Notes: a model not told the origin generated them from the letters alone. Positions 36,542 to 47,434 are shown, counted from the stretch's first letter. The stretch is DNA of 64,000 nucleotides from Siphonodentalium dalli (GCA_032622095.1 CP136062.1:54043849-54107848); one strand, 5' to 3'. Numbers and translations are program-made.

Positions 36542-37624
36542 AGGAATTGTATGAATTGGGCCATCCATCAAATTTCACAAAAAACTGAACGCGCCCATTT
36601 CTAGTCCTTTTCTTCAGTTTTTTCTCTACAATCCCAGTGAATTTTCATTCTTTTCTACTTTCTGTAGTTCACTTTCATAAAACGTTCCTTTTATAAATTC
36701 TTTGTGATAGTCTTGAATTTTATATAATGGTATAATTTGTCGATAAAATCTTTCATAAATTGTAAATATTTCTGAACTCCACTGTTGTTGATAAGCTCGA
36801 CGAAAAGGATGTTTGAGAAATGATAATCTAACCTTATCTTTTATCTTAAACTTAAATGGTCGTTTCTTCCGCCGTTTAAACTGTTTCTTCAGATACATTC
36901 TTGCCCATACATTTGATTGATTTTTTTTTTTAACTTCCGCCGGTGACATAGAGTTCAGTGACCTATGTGATGTTGTATTATAACCTTTCACTAAGTCCTG
37001 TAAAATCTCCACATAGCGATATGTTTTATGTTTATAAATATATTTAAACATCTTAACCTTCAAAGTCCGGTTAATTCTTTCTGCGTAATTAGGATGGGTT
37101 TCATTCTCGGTTTCGAATAATTTTATGTTATTTCCTTTCAAATATTTTTGTACAATTTTGTTCTTAAATTCACCTCCTTTGTCACTCCTAATTACATTAG
37201 GACGTCGCTCAGTATGATTCAATATAGATTTTAAACCTTTGTGCACGGATTGTGCATTCTTAAATTTGATAGGTTGGCAGAACAAAAACCTGGAAAATAC
37301 ATCAATAATCACCAATAAATATTGATATTGATCGTTATATTCAGATAAATTCTGTACAGAAAGTAGGTCCATATCCCACATATCGTCGATACCTGATGTC
37401 ACAATTTTTAATCTGTTAAACTTGGGACGCACTTGCCTGTGCAATGTATGTGTATCCTGATTGTTCAACCATTTCCGTAAATAGGCTTTGGAAATATGCG
37501 GGGCGTCTGTATGTTGTAACACTTTATACAGTTTTGTTATGCCAGTGTACGATCCATGATTTGTAGGATTGTAATAGTATCTCTGAAGGAAATCATCCTT
37601 AGAATCTTCTGATGAAACATTCAT
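36542..37624 (-). pseudogene. int: Polinton integrase (retroviral-type DDE), chromodomain out of frame
   Basis: 332 uninterrupted codons from ATG 37,624 contain the integrase core with all three catalytic acids: Asp in WDMDLLSV, Asp in IRSDKGGEF and Glu in NYAERINRT. Around them are the conserved YLLVIIDVFSRF and YNTTSHRSLNSMSPAEV. An SH3-like region follows (KIKDKVRLS...). The frame ends ENSLGL at 36,626. In the +1 alternative frame, 36,625-36,542 encodes a typical chromodomain tail (QFFVKFDGWPNSYNSWI), so a one-base change near an A-run at about 36,648 detaches it. The enzyme inserts element DNA with a 6-bp stagger, matching the tacatg duplication. The start overlaps the previous gene by four bases (ATGA). 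Confidence 0.9.
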
Positions 37625-38001
37625 AACTGTTCAATTATATTTAGAACTGCACGTCTCCAGCCAGATGTAGGTTGACTTTGTTGAATCCATTGTTGGTCGT
37701 TGAGAAATGTTTGAATAATAACTTTGTGTGAGTCTCCTGTGTAACCATTAAGTAGTTGGAATTGATCAGTAAGTTCTTCTACATTCGTTTCATTAAATGC
37801 TTCATCGAAGTAATATTCTCGTTTTTCGCTGAATGTTTCGTTGATACAATCATGATCTCGTTGACTGCCTTTACTGTATCTGCATCCGAAACAATTCCGT
37901 TGAGCTAACTGTTGAATTCTCAGACATATAACTTCTGAGTGATGTTCCATTAGCTGATCAACAATTTTGAAATAATCACTATTATGCTCAACATAATCCA
38001 T
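37621..38001 (-). CDS. Polinton small Cys/His protein, function unknown
   Basis: 126 codons, intact. It has a possible zinc-binding cluster CFGCRYSKGSQRDHDC (residues about 37-52, C-x2-C-x10-H-x-C) and a C-terminal helix-rich part ending GWRRAVLNIIEQL. It ends within the integrase start (ATGA overlap) and begins three bases after the preceding ORF, forming a compact three-gene group. I recognise no enzymatic motif. Similar short Cys/His ORFs occur in other Polintons as far as I recall, but I cannot name this one. Confidence 0.5.
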   Translation of the reverse strand: MDYVEHNSDYFKIVDQLMEHHSEVICLRIQQLAQRNCFGCRYSKGSQRDHDCINETFSEKREYYFDEAFNETNVEELTDQFQLLNGYTGDSHKVIIQTFLNDQQWIQQSQPTSGWRRAVLNIIEQL

Positions 38002-38004
38002 ATT

Positions 38005-38232
38005 TCATTTGAAGTTCAAATATGAGTGAATATAAGACACACTGGTTTTCATATCACATATACTGTCCCAGGCTTCGAGATCAAATGATATAGATTTGGA
38101 TCCTTTTTGAATAAATATATTTTTTCTATTCTTCTTTATGATAATCATAGTCTTGCAGTCGACATTTCTTGTGATCTGCTTATATTGCGAGGTATCCAAT
38201 ATTATCTGTTTTTCCAGCTGTGTTTGTGCCAT
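38005..38232 (-). CDS. Polinton 75-codon protein, possibly PC4-like
   Basis: Intact short ORF, first of the minus-strand group. The stretch KTMIIIKKNRKNIFIQKGSKSISFDLEAWDSICDM has the beta-beta-beta-helix feel of PC4/p15-type single-strand DNA-binding domains (short strands, then a K-x-I-S-x-x-x-E-x-W segment before a helix). The resemblance is weak and from eye only. If correct, a role in replication or transcription would fit its position. Otherwise hypothetical. Confidence 0.35.
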   Translation of the reverse strand: MAQTQLEKQIILDTSQYKQITRNVDCKTMIIIKKNRKNIFIQKGSKSISFDLEAWDSICDMKTSVSYIHSYLNFK

Positions 38233-38921
38233 TCTGATAACTAACTATTACTTTCTTCTATATATTTCAGGACAAGATGCAGCAATACGAGAAGAAACGA
38301 CTAATATTTTTACCAGATTTCTCTTTTATATCTTTTTCTTTGACCAATCAGATTAATTGAAACATAACTATATCATCATTATTATACCTATTTTTGGCGT
38401 TAGATTTGGTTGTGCAGTTATAACTGATATTTAAAAAAAAAAATTATTACATTACTTGTCAAAATTGAACCTACTTTTACTTTGAAGCTTTTAAAAATAA
38501 ATAGCGTTTTTTGTTAAATTTATCTATTTTTTTTCTTCCTAAATTAAATATTTTTGTTGAGATTGCATTTTCAATATTTATCACACTTAGGTTGGTTAAA
38601 ATTGTTAATCTGATTGGTATTAGTTCTGTGTTGCATTGTCATATTAATTTTAATTTATGGTTTTCTTAAAAAATAATTGAAATCATATATTTAAATATTC
38701 ATTACTTTCGTGAATAGATTGTGTACTTATACATTTTATTTGATCAGTACCGAAATATTTATTTTACCAGGTTGACAGTCTCTAGTTAAACAGTGAAAAA
38801 AAAATCAGTTTTAAATTTAAAATAAGTATGACTCTGCACTTCAGTCCTTTTCAATAATTAAAAAGCATTTAATTTCTTTTTTCTTTTGTTGCATTCCCTG
38901 TGGGACATACAGATTCGTACG
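38233..38921. other. Polinton right noncoding stretch, possible promoter region
   Basis: Very AT-rich spacer between the first gene and the right terminal repeat. Poly-A/T runs are present but no ORF with a domain. Promoter signals cannot be picked out. Confidence 0.4.
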
Positions 38922-39493
38922 ACATTAAATAGAAATCAGGTCAGTTATTATAATAGGATAGTCAGTGACATTAGTACTGTTTACTCGAACTGGGTTATTG
39001 CTCAAATATAAATCATTTTGAGTTACCATAAGTATTGAGTGAGTTTACATATAGTAAATAGTATTGTTTATTCGCCCCGGGTGTTGTCTGTAATAGAAAT
39101 TAGGTCATTTATTATATTATGTTGAATATTTACTCGACCTGGGTTATTGTCTAAAATAGAATTGAGGTCAGGTATTACAATAGGATTAACATTTACTTTA
39201 CCTGGTTTATTGCCTAAAATAGAATTGAGGTCAGCTATTACAATAGGATGATCATGTCTTGTGTGTTATTGCCTAAAATAGAATTGAGGTCAGGTATTAC
39301 AATAGGATTAATGTTTACTCGACCTGGTTTATTGCTAAAAATATAAATCAGGTCATATATTACAATAGGAGGATCAGGTCTTGTGTAAATACGAGAACAA
39401 TGGAACAATGGGAGGATCACTTCTTGTGTAAACATGAGAACAATAGGTCATCTATTGTTCTGGTGGTCCAACTTGCCTAGTGCTCTTACTACT
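38922..39493 (-). repeat. Polinton right terminal inverted repeat
   Basis: Inverted partner of 23,835-24,277. It has a few more copies of the 61-bp subrepeat than the left end, so the two ends differ in length by about 130 bp. Confidence 0.85.
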
Positions 39494-39499
39494 TACATG
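39494..39499. repeat. Polinton target-site duplication, right copy (tacatg)
   Basis: Identical to 23,829-23,834. A single copy is present at the paralogous empty site in the right F arm. Confidence 0.9.
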
Positions 39500-40662
39500 A
39501 TCATATGGAAAATTGATAAGAAGTATTCATATGAGGTTAGCCAACTCTCACGGTCAAGATGGCTGCCCAGCTGGCTGCCATAAATTGAAAAGAAGTCGAA
39601 ATTGTCACATACTAATTTCAACTTTTTGTCACAATATCAATATGTATGGATTGGACGAAACGGCACATAAGCCATCTATTAATTCTAACATAGATCGTCG
39701 CCTTCTCGAAGGATGAAAACCGACAATAATCGCGATGTGGCATCTCGAAATCCATTCTCCACTAAGCGCCCATATTGGCCGTAACCGTAATTGGGTGGGC
39801 CGATTAGTCATATTATGACTTCCAAGAATCAAAACAACAGTACCTGAGCTTTTTATGATTTGCCATATATTCAGCATCGGTCTCTTCGTCACATTAACCT
39901 ATCTCGCTCACACCAACACAGTTTTCTACACTTCTTGGTAGAAGGGTCCCACTAATGGGAATGTTTCAAACAACACATATGTCGGTGTCAAGTTCACGTG
40001 TTTGTCTTGAAAACTGGGAATTCGTATCCTAATTCTTGGCGAGCTTCATTCGTGGTAGCATATGGTATAATTCAGATGCTACATATGGGATCTGAGCGTC
40101 ATCTTGCGTGATAAACTAGAAAGGTGTGCCGTCGATGCATATACTAGCTTTCAGAAGGCCCTCTCTATCTGCGTATTTTTCAGATTTGGTAACCTAATGA
40201 GGATAACAAAATGTACATCTTGTGATCTTCCCATCCAGCCACTTCTCAATATATGGTTCATCAATTCACATATTCACTTACTGACGTAGCCGGACAACTT
40301 CTGTATATGGCTTCGCATGTTGAAAGCCTAACATTTGACGGATGCCTTTCTGCTAAGGCGTAGAAGACCATAATGCATAATATACCCACACTTCTTGACC
40401 ATGATCATAAGAACAGTCCTGGTGGCGTTCAGCAATCGTCTCATCGTACAGATCCAAGCAGATAATAACAATACATGCGGTGCTAGTTTGCGGGCATGTG
40501 TCATGATAGTGAATTGAAATTGGACCATGACTGCACCGCCCCTTCTTTGGGTATGTTTTAGATTTAGACATGATCTCACGTGGCTTTGATTTCCTTGTAT
40601 GCTAAGATTGTATCTTTCAATCCAGTTGGAAGCCGTTCTTAATCAACTGGACCAGGCGTGTA
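39500..40662 (+). repeat. F element left arm, inner part (right of the Polinton)
   Basis: Continues the left arm after the Polinton. It starts 'atcatatggaaaattgataag', matching the sequence that follows the empty site in the right arm ('ttgatattgaatattgatatgaag'). Shared landmarks with the right arm and with the EGF-region copies are 'ggacgaaacgg-acata', 'gcgatgtggcat-tcgaaatc' and 'gaagggtcc--ctaat'. No gene. Confidence 0.7.
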
Positions 40663-41198
40663 CCATTGGCCCATCCAGACTGGGATGTAATCTTAAGGAC
40701 GATGCATTTGATAGTTGATATGTCATACTCACGTTTGGTGGTGGTCGGTATGGTTCAAGAAAGTACAATGCCATCAACACAAGGGTGAAATGTTCAACGC
40801 GAAGAACATATAGAGGAATGTTACATTGATGAGATCTTGCATTCAGTTTAACCTACGTTGGGTACACCAAGTGATTTCTTGGTAACATCACCATTCAAAA
40901 CCATTGTCCTGCATGGGACATATTAACTACTATATTCTAAAGTTATATAATATAAAGCTATATGATCATAAAGGTCACGTTCACCACCGTCCACATCCAT
41001 TGCCGTCGAGACTATAAATTTTTCACACACAGTGAAATAAATGCACCACAGTTCCTGACATTTTCTTGATTAATACCGCCCACATATTGACACTAACCAT
41101 GAGAGAGGATAACAACAACGCATATTCCATAAATACATTACACTTTAGCCCATCCGACTGTTCCGGGGAGGCTAGGATAGTATTATCCAGACTTAATT
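40663..41198. other. Loop region of the F fold-back element
   Basis: Sequence between the two arms for which I see no inverted partner. No domain-bearing ORF. Confidence 0.5.
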
Positions 41199-43293
41199 AT
41201 ACGTCCGGTCAAGTTGATTCAGAACGGCCTTGAAACCGATGTGGAAATACAATTTTACCACACTAAAAACACCAACACCCATGACATTCTATATCTGAAA
41301 CATGCACCTGTTGTATGGGTGTATACCGTGGCCCATTTCATCCCCACTGTCATTGTGCATGTCCACAAACTAGCATCGCTAGTATTGTTCTTCTCTGTTG
41401 GGAGCTATTCGACGAGAATACTGCGGGACGTCACACAGTTTGCTTATGATCATAGTCAAGAAGTGTGGGTAGTTGGTGCACTATGTTCTTCTCCCGAGCA
41501 GATAGGCATCTCTCCAAGGGAATGAGACAGCTAGCTACATTCGAAACACTGCCGAAGTTGTCCACGTATGCCAATACGTTCGCTAAGTTTGTGAGTTGAA
41601 CCATCTAGTGACTAGATAACTGGGAATTTCGCCGGGTGTACATGTCGTTATCCCCATGGAGTATGAGAAAGACATACATATAGATGACCTTCTGTAAGCT
41701 TGTATACGTATCAACCATATGCCTTTCTAGTTCAAGATGACGAACAAATCCCATATTTAGCCAGTATTTAAAATCTTAAGCTGGACACCGGAAAATGAAT
41801 TGTTTGAAACGTTATGATTAGAGGGAACCTTCTCCCAGCATGTGTTGAATACTCTGTCGGTGTGAGCGACCTCGATTTATCAGGCAAAGAAATAGAAACT
41901 GGTCAAGATCATTAAGGACGTGGCAAATCAGAATCTGTTATCAGGTAATTGTTCTAATATGGCTATTCAGCTCACCTACGGTTAAGGCCATTATCGGCTC
42001 GAAGTGTCGAATGGATTTCGAAATGCCACATCGCGATATTAATTGTGGGTTTTCGTACTTCCAAAAGGATACGAGCAATGTTATGAGTTTTGATAAGTTT
42101 TAAGTTGAACTAATAGATGGTTTATGTGTAGTTTCGTCCATACATATCGATATTATGACAAACAGTTGAAATCTGTATGTGATAATATCGATTTATGTTC
42201 AATTTCTGGCCTCCAGTTTAGCTGCAATCTTGACCTTGAGTGTCAATTGCAAAACTAAAATGAATACTTCATATCAATATTCAATATCAACATGTAATGG
42301 TGGGTAGAATTCGCGCAACATCGTAAGAAAGTAAAGGAATGTAGGCGTGTTTTCAAATATCAGTCGCCATTTTGGCTGCCATCTTAGATTTGGAAAACCA
42401 TTTCTTGCATGGGATGTAAGGTAATTACTTTACCACAGTATTTCCAACTCAGCTGTAAGAATGGGTGGAGTTGTCTCGAGAATAATGCCCAATGATGTGA
42501 ATATGAGGGATTTTCGGTGATTTTTTCAAAATCTGTCCGCCATTGTGGGTGCCATTTATGATTTGGGGACTTTTATTTGGATGCAATATAAGGACAGTTC
42601 TTCGACTCAGTATTACCAACTCACAATATTAAGCAGGTGTGGAGTTGTCGTGACAATAACTGTCACTGATGTTAAAATCAGCCATTTTTCTATTTCTGGT
42701 AGCCATTTTGGCCGCCATCTTGGATTTGGATCAATATTCACCAACTCAGGTAAAAGTAGAAACCTAGCCCGGGTAACTTCTGCACATATATAATCATGAC
42801 TGGAGTAATAATAGCAATAACACTCATTGATTCGAAACAGACATTGCGTTATTAGTGTCGATTTGGCATTGACCGGATTATACCGCCATTTGGGAAAACG
42901 TGATATCGGACAAAAATATCATGCAAGGAATGTATATTATGGTCCGCCTGTGTTCGCCAATGACTCTTCTAGACGATAAATGTATAAAATCGCGTCAAGG
43001 TGCCACTATTTTCCCACAGAGACAAACGAAATGTGGTGAACTGTCCGAAAACTAGCATATTTTCACATTTCGGCGGCCATCTTGGCCGCAATATTGGATT
43101 TTTGTGTCGGATTTTTGGCTAATTTGTAAGGGTTGTATATTACCATAACGAATCGGGCGGAAAACAAGACCGCGTGTGACATCATCTTTACTATAGCGGC
43201 GATCAAAGAGACCTGGTGCATATAAAAAACATGGCCGCCATGATGGACGCCATATTGTCTGGAGTTTGCGGCCACTTTTTTTCTTGTTAACAA
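41199..43293 (-). repeat. F element right arm, carrying the uninterrupted Polinton target
   Basis: Inverted copy of the left arm. At 42,291-42,296 it reads catgta, the reverse complement of tacatg, in the context 'aatatcaacatgtaatggtg'. This is the position where the left arm is split by the Polinton, so it represents the pre-insertion site. Confidence 0.8.
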
Positions 43294-43351
43294 CCGAAAA
43301 AAATTAGAGGAGCCATTAAGAAAAATAATTAGTGGGGATAAGTTGAGTCCT

Positions 43352-43365
43352 GGGGGGGGGGGGGG
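43352..43365 (+). repeat. Run of 14 G
   Basis: A homopolymer in otherwise AT-rich DNA, just outside the right end of the fold-back element. It could form a G-quadruplex with neighbours or be a sequencing artefact. Confidence 0.8.
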
Positions 43366-43439
43366 TGCAGCTGTCTACCCATATCTCCTGGACTAATATG
43401 CATTAAATTGCGTTTTAAATTTTCAGTCTAAAAAAAGCA

Positions 43440-44690
43440 AGGTCGTTATTTTTAACGCTCGCAACGTTGTGACCACAGCACACGAGTCATTTGATCTTGG
43501 ACCTGGTTCTATATCTATAGTAAAACAAATGACTCACCTCGGCATAATTCAAGATCATGTCAGCTCACACACCCCAACAGCCTCTCAAATTCTACGCAAA
43601 TTCTACTTCGCTGCTTGTCGATCTCAAATCGCCAAGGATTTTAGCCCTATTACCAACCTGAAACTTCCCACCAACGTCGTCACTCCTAAATCACGTTACG
43701 GTTGCGAGATGTGGTGGGATATGACAAAAACTAATATGAAAATTCTAGAAAGAGCTTATCGCAAGTGAATTAAATACATGCAACACATTCCTCAGAGAAG
43801 CAGCACGATTCTCTCACTCTCCCTGCTTGGTTTTCTGGCAATCCAATATGAAATTGAGCGCAGACAGTTACTGTTCCTAGGTACATTGATACATTCACCG
43901 AGTAATCACAAGCATGCTCTAGAAATATTTGTATTCAATCTCCACGGTAACCTCATTTGTGGTCGCACATAAACAGGCTTCCTCGAGGAAATAACTAAAA
44001 TCCTTAAAACGTATGATTTTATGACATTCTCGTAACATTTGCTAACTCATGCATATTTCCTTCTTAGCAGAGTGGAAGAGATTGATTAAAGAAAGATTTG
44101 TTGCCCATTACTCACATGAGATGTATTATAATCCACATTTATCGGATATGCACTTTTTCTACCAAGTTAAACCCATTTAGCACTTGGGGAATATGGTGTT
44201 TATGACGAGAATAGCAGCCCTTCTCTGCTTTAAGTATTCAGATGGCTAACATTCTCAACAGAACGACATATGACAACGATTCACTCTGTCACCATAGCCA
44301 ACGAGCGTTTTCCAACCAGTTGTTTCATATGTACACTGTTCTTCCGAGTTCGCACTGACAAAGCGAAACTCTTTCTGGTATTTTACTATTGACAACCATA
44401 GAGTTGGAGTTTATAATATGTTAGATTCAATGACCGACATAACGTTTCTAGCATACTGTTTCGGTGGATGTATACGCTCGGAATTACACCACATGTGAGA
44501 CGAGGAACAACTTTTTAGACATTGTGTCTGTTTATTTGCTTGCTGTGTAGATGAATTTCGCATATACACTAACTTCCTATGATAGTCGACAAATAATTGC
44601 CATTATTGATATCTTATAATGTGATATCATGTAATGTATATAATTGTGTATGATTGTAACATTATCTTCTGATATGGAGGAATAAAACTA
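43440..44690 (+). pseudogene. LINE 3' fragment (L2/CR1-like), after the reverse transcriptase
   Basis: Encodes the region following the RT fingers of a jockey-superfamily LINE: QMTHLGII, then a stretch ending KSRYGCEMWWDM, then KILERAYRK (stop) KYMQHIPQRSS, and LSLLGFLAIQYEIERRQLLFLGTLIH. In related LINEs these correspond to thumb and C-terminal segments ('YGCELWW', 'SLLG..P.EYEIDRRKLLFLG'). Only this 3' part is present, so the copy is 5' truncated in the usual way, and it carries stops at 43,766 and 43,970. The sequence ends in 'aataaaactatctc' near 44,690, likely the element 3' end. It may be from the same family as the 5' half at 10.2-11.8 kb. Confidence 0.65.
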
Positions 44691-44734
44691 TCTCTCTGTT
44701 GATACATGCAACTGGCACCCCAATATTGTCAGAC

Positions 44735-45150
44735 TATTGCACCTGAATTATCATAAAACAATTCAATTTTTTTTATTCGAACAGCATCGGAATTCCTGGA
44801 AGGCGACATACTCGTGAGACGATATTTTGGCTCATCATCCAGTTCGGGAGGTACGAATATCTTATTAAGCGCGCCGCACATGATGCGATATATATCGTAC
44901 GACAAATATCGTGCACCGGTTACGGTCAAATCGTAGCGTGTGCGGTGGAATATCGTACATCATTTTGTCGCACGATCGGCCCCGCAAGGAATCAAATAAT
45001 TTTGATGTTCTACGATCGAGTTGTGCGATTTGTTTTCTTACATTCTTACATTCGCAAGGGTCTGCGATAAATATCGTGCAACAAATATCGCTTCTTGTGC
45101 GGCCCGCTTTATTAATTAAGTATTTACTGTCCGATGTTCACGGTTGAAGG
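44735..45150 (+). repeat. Dispersed repeat R, copy 2, split by a small MITE
   Basis: Aligns with 22,180-22,270 and 46,215-46,380: 'attatca-aaaacaatt', 'gaac-gc-tcggaattcc', 'gcgacata-t-gt-agacgat' and 'agtatttactgtcc-atgttcacgg'. The 46.3 kb copy lacks the MITE at 44,869-45,107 and so shows the unoccupied site. Confidence 0.6.
44869..45107. mobile_element. MITE, 239 bp, ttattaa target duplication
   Basis: Ends are gcgcgccgcacatgatgcg and the inverse gcgggccgcacaagaagcg, inverted repeats of about 20 bp. The flanks are cttattaa (44,861-44,868) and tttattaa (45,108-45,115), 7 of 8 identical, which suggests an 8-bp target duplication as in hAT-type elements. The interior is rich in atatcg words. 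Paralogous sequence at 46,340-46,360 lacks it. Superfamily is a guess. Confidence 0.65.
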
Positions 45151-45211
45151 CAATGGAGTATCGTAGCAACCGGTGGCCAATTCATTCACCAAATTAGAGA
45201 ACGCACATAAT

Positions 45212-45290
45212 TATGATTAACATAGAACATGGTGACTAATTTAGATTAACATAGAACATGGTGAGTAATTTAGATTAACATAGAGACTAA
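45212..45290. repeat. Tandem repeat, three copies of about 31 bp
   Basis: Unit 'gattaacatagaacatgg' plus 'tgactaattta'; the last copy is shortened. A related single copy is at about 14,762. Confidence 0.75.
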
Positions 45291-45344
45291 TTTAGGGTTA
45301 GGTATGCTTAAAGGGCATCTCTGATAACATCAGACCTATTCAAC

Positions 45345-45910
45345 CTTACTCGTATTTAAATTCGCGCAGTACTATTTTAATTTAAAACTGAGCGAAAAAT
45401 AGTACGATGACAAGTAATAATCTAAACCACAGTCCATAGGAAATACAAGAGTGCTATGTTGCTGAGTTTACATATATTATGAACGATTGAGTATACAATT
45501 ACGCATACATATGTATGCGTAAACTTGCATTCGGCTAACCACTATCAAGACCATTGCTCGCAATTCAAGCGACAAATCATGGTAACATAGATATTGTTGT
45601 AAATTCTTGTATAATAAATACTAGGCCTAGTAGTCCAGGTCTCAACACAATTATGATGTATCTAGTTACTAGTTTATTGTCTGCACGGTGTAAATCCGCC
45701 GCGATGGTGTTTAATACACATATATACTATCACCAGCAATGACTAAGATCCGAAACTGTCATCAGCTCAAAGATATACGATAATACCACAGAAATATGAG
45801 GAAAATATTTTTCTCAGTTTTGGATTCGCGCAGCTAGGTGCGCGAATTTAAAGTGCGCGAATTCACAACTGAGCGAAAATTAGTACTGCGCGAATTTAAA
45901 TACGAGTGAG
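45345..45910. mobile_element. MITE of about 566 bp with long terminal inverted repeats
   Basis: The left end is cttactcgtatttaaattcg plus cgcagtacta; the right end (inverted) is ctcactcgtatttaaattcg plus cgcagtacta. The two ends are nearly identical over 30 bp, and a further inner 'actgagcgaaaa' is shared. The right side carries extra copies of a gcgcgaatt motif. No transposase ORF. The target duplication is unclear. Confidence 0.65.
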
Positions 45911-45929
45911 GTAGGTCAAACTAAACAAA

Positions 45930-46400
45930 AAGTTTGTGACTGGGTTCATCTAACTGATCATATTTCGAACTCCCACCATGTACTTCGTGTCATGGCTTTC
46001 GTCAATTATTTAAAAATATTATTCTGTTGTGGAGAAAATTATGCATAAAAAATCAAAACGTTTCAATATGTCACAACTGGTTGATTTCTTAGTAGCAGAA
46101 TCTTGTTTTTAACAATTTCAACAGAGACAATCTAAGATGAACGTCAGGCAAATTATTTTTAAGACTGTTCAATTATACGCCTTAGTCACTCGTAATTATT
46201 AAATCACACCAACATTCCCAGAAACAGTTCAATTTAGTTTTTTCTTTTTCGAACCGAGTCGGAATTCCAGAGAGGCGACATAGCTGTTAGACGATATGAA
46301 GGCGTACTTTAGGTTCCGATGATTTGGGAGATACAATATCTCATTTTAATGAAGTATTTACTGTCCTATGTTCACGGTTTAATGGTCAAACAATAAATAA
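45930..46400 (+). repeat. Dispersed repeat R, copy 3
   Basis: Same family as 21,900-22,300 and 44,735-45,150. It lies in direct orientation just right of the MITE and shows the empty site of the 44.9 kb MITE. Confidence 0.6.
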
Positions 46401-46599
46401 TGATTTGTAGAATTGAAAATTTTACTATTGATTGAAAGGTATAATTAAAAGCTGAAAGATAGAACTTTAACTGCACTGTAGGGTACTTTGGGACAGGTTG
46501 TGTAACCCACATCGGTCCCTGTCAGCGATAGCAACCGGTGAAGTAATTACATATAATCGGAAACCGTACATAGAACGGTTACTCATGAATTGCTAGTTA

Positions 46600-47100
46600 T
46601 GGTTTTAATGTATATGTCTGGCAACCCACATATATATATATATCTATATGTGTCGTTTGAGTCACAAAAAGCTTTACCATTTGACGGATGCCGCATGTAT
46701 GCGTATTCAGTACATGAACATAATTGGATCGTACAAATGGGCCAATTAGTATGAGATTTTGGAGGCCATGAGGGTCACAGCCGTAGGTGCGCCGAATAGT
46801 CATATTTTTATTTGCAAGATCCTGAACAATTACATGAGGGCCGACTTTGATTTGCCACATTAATAATTAGCTGGACCGGCTTCCACCTGTTCGTCTGGTC
46901 AATCTAGATCGATAACACCATCAAAGTATTCTGCACATTCTGGGAAAAGGGTCCTTCTAATTAGAACGTTTCAAATGACCCATTTTCCTGTGTCGAGTTC
47001 ACGATATTGTTCTAAAGGCTTGGTTCAGACCTAATTTACTGAACTCGTTTCATAAATTTCGCTATAATCTGGGGACTCGTTTTAAATATTCTATATATAT
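46600..47100 (+). repeat. F-family fragment upstream of EGF exon A1
   Basis: Shares 'catgagggtcaca-ccgtag' plus 'gtgcgccgaatagtcata', 'gagggccgactttgatttgc' plus 'cacattaataattagctgga', and 'gaacgtttcaaatga' with the copies before A2 and A3, and more distantly with the inner arms of the fold-back element. Confidence 0.65.
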
Positions 47101-47434
47101 ATCACTTTGACGACCATCTGTTTTAAAGAAAACGTGTAAAATGGTCAGGAAAATCAAAATTCCGCAGCTACTTATGTCTCCTGGATAAATCAGGTACCTC
47201 TCTCACATGACGGCAGCCTGTTATCTTCCATAACACAATGTATATCCTGATTTTTCAAAACCCATGTCATGTCCTGACGGATATGTATTGTTTTATGTAT
47301 GATGTTGTCTCAGTGCCATGTAGATTGACCGTGAGAATAAATTATATATATATAACCATTTATTATTTGATAACTGAGTATAATAATTGATTTAGTAAAC
47401 ATATGGTTAAGTATGTTATGATCCCTGATTACAG

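Larger units (their letters stand above)
23835..39493 (-). mobile_element. Polinton/Maverick element, 15,659 bp, genes on the minus strand
   Basis: A self-synthesising, virus-like DNA transposon. The ends are AG...CT (agtagtaagagcactagg and its inverse), with terminal inverted repeats of about 0.44-0.57 kb and a perfect 6-bp target duplication. The hallmark genes are present: protein-primed type B DNA polymerase, retroviral-like integrase, FtsK/HerA-type packaging ATPase, double jelly-roll major capsid and a candidate minor capsid. I did not find an adenain-like protease. All these genes lie at 29.2-38.2 kb; the left 5 kb holds a SINE, a tandem repeat and at most one small plus-strand ORF. 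Several genes are interrupted, so this copy is not autonomous. Confidence 0.95.
22812..43293. mobile_element. Long fold-back (palindromic) F element with a nested Polinton
   Basis: Both ends carry the same terminus: ttgttaacaagaaaaaaagt at 22,812 and its reverse complement ending at 43,293. The left arm is 22,812-23,834 plus, beyond the Polinton, 39,500-40,662. The right arm is 41,199-43,293, inverted. The arms align along their length (for example the 'caccaggtctctttgatcg' and 'aatatacaacccttacaaat' stretches near the tips, and 'ccgttctgaatcaactggac' near the centre), with growing divergence inward. Without the Polinton the element is about 4.8 kb with a loop of about 0.54 kb (40,663-41,198). 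No transposase ORF is visible. A flanking target duplication was not found. Single-arm fragments of the same family fill the EGF-gene spacers at 46.6-64 kb. Confidence 0.8.

Noticed and set aside
41214-41525. 103-codon ORF in the fold-back right arm
   Set aside because: No domain, and the inverted copy in the left arm does not preserve the frame.
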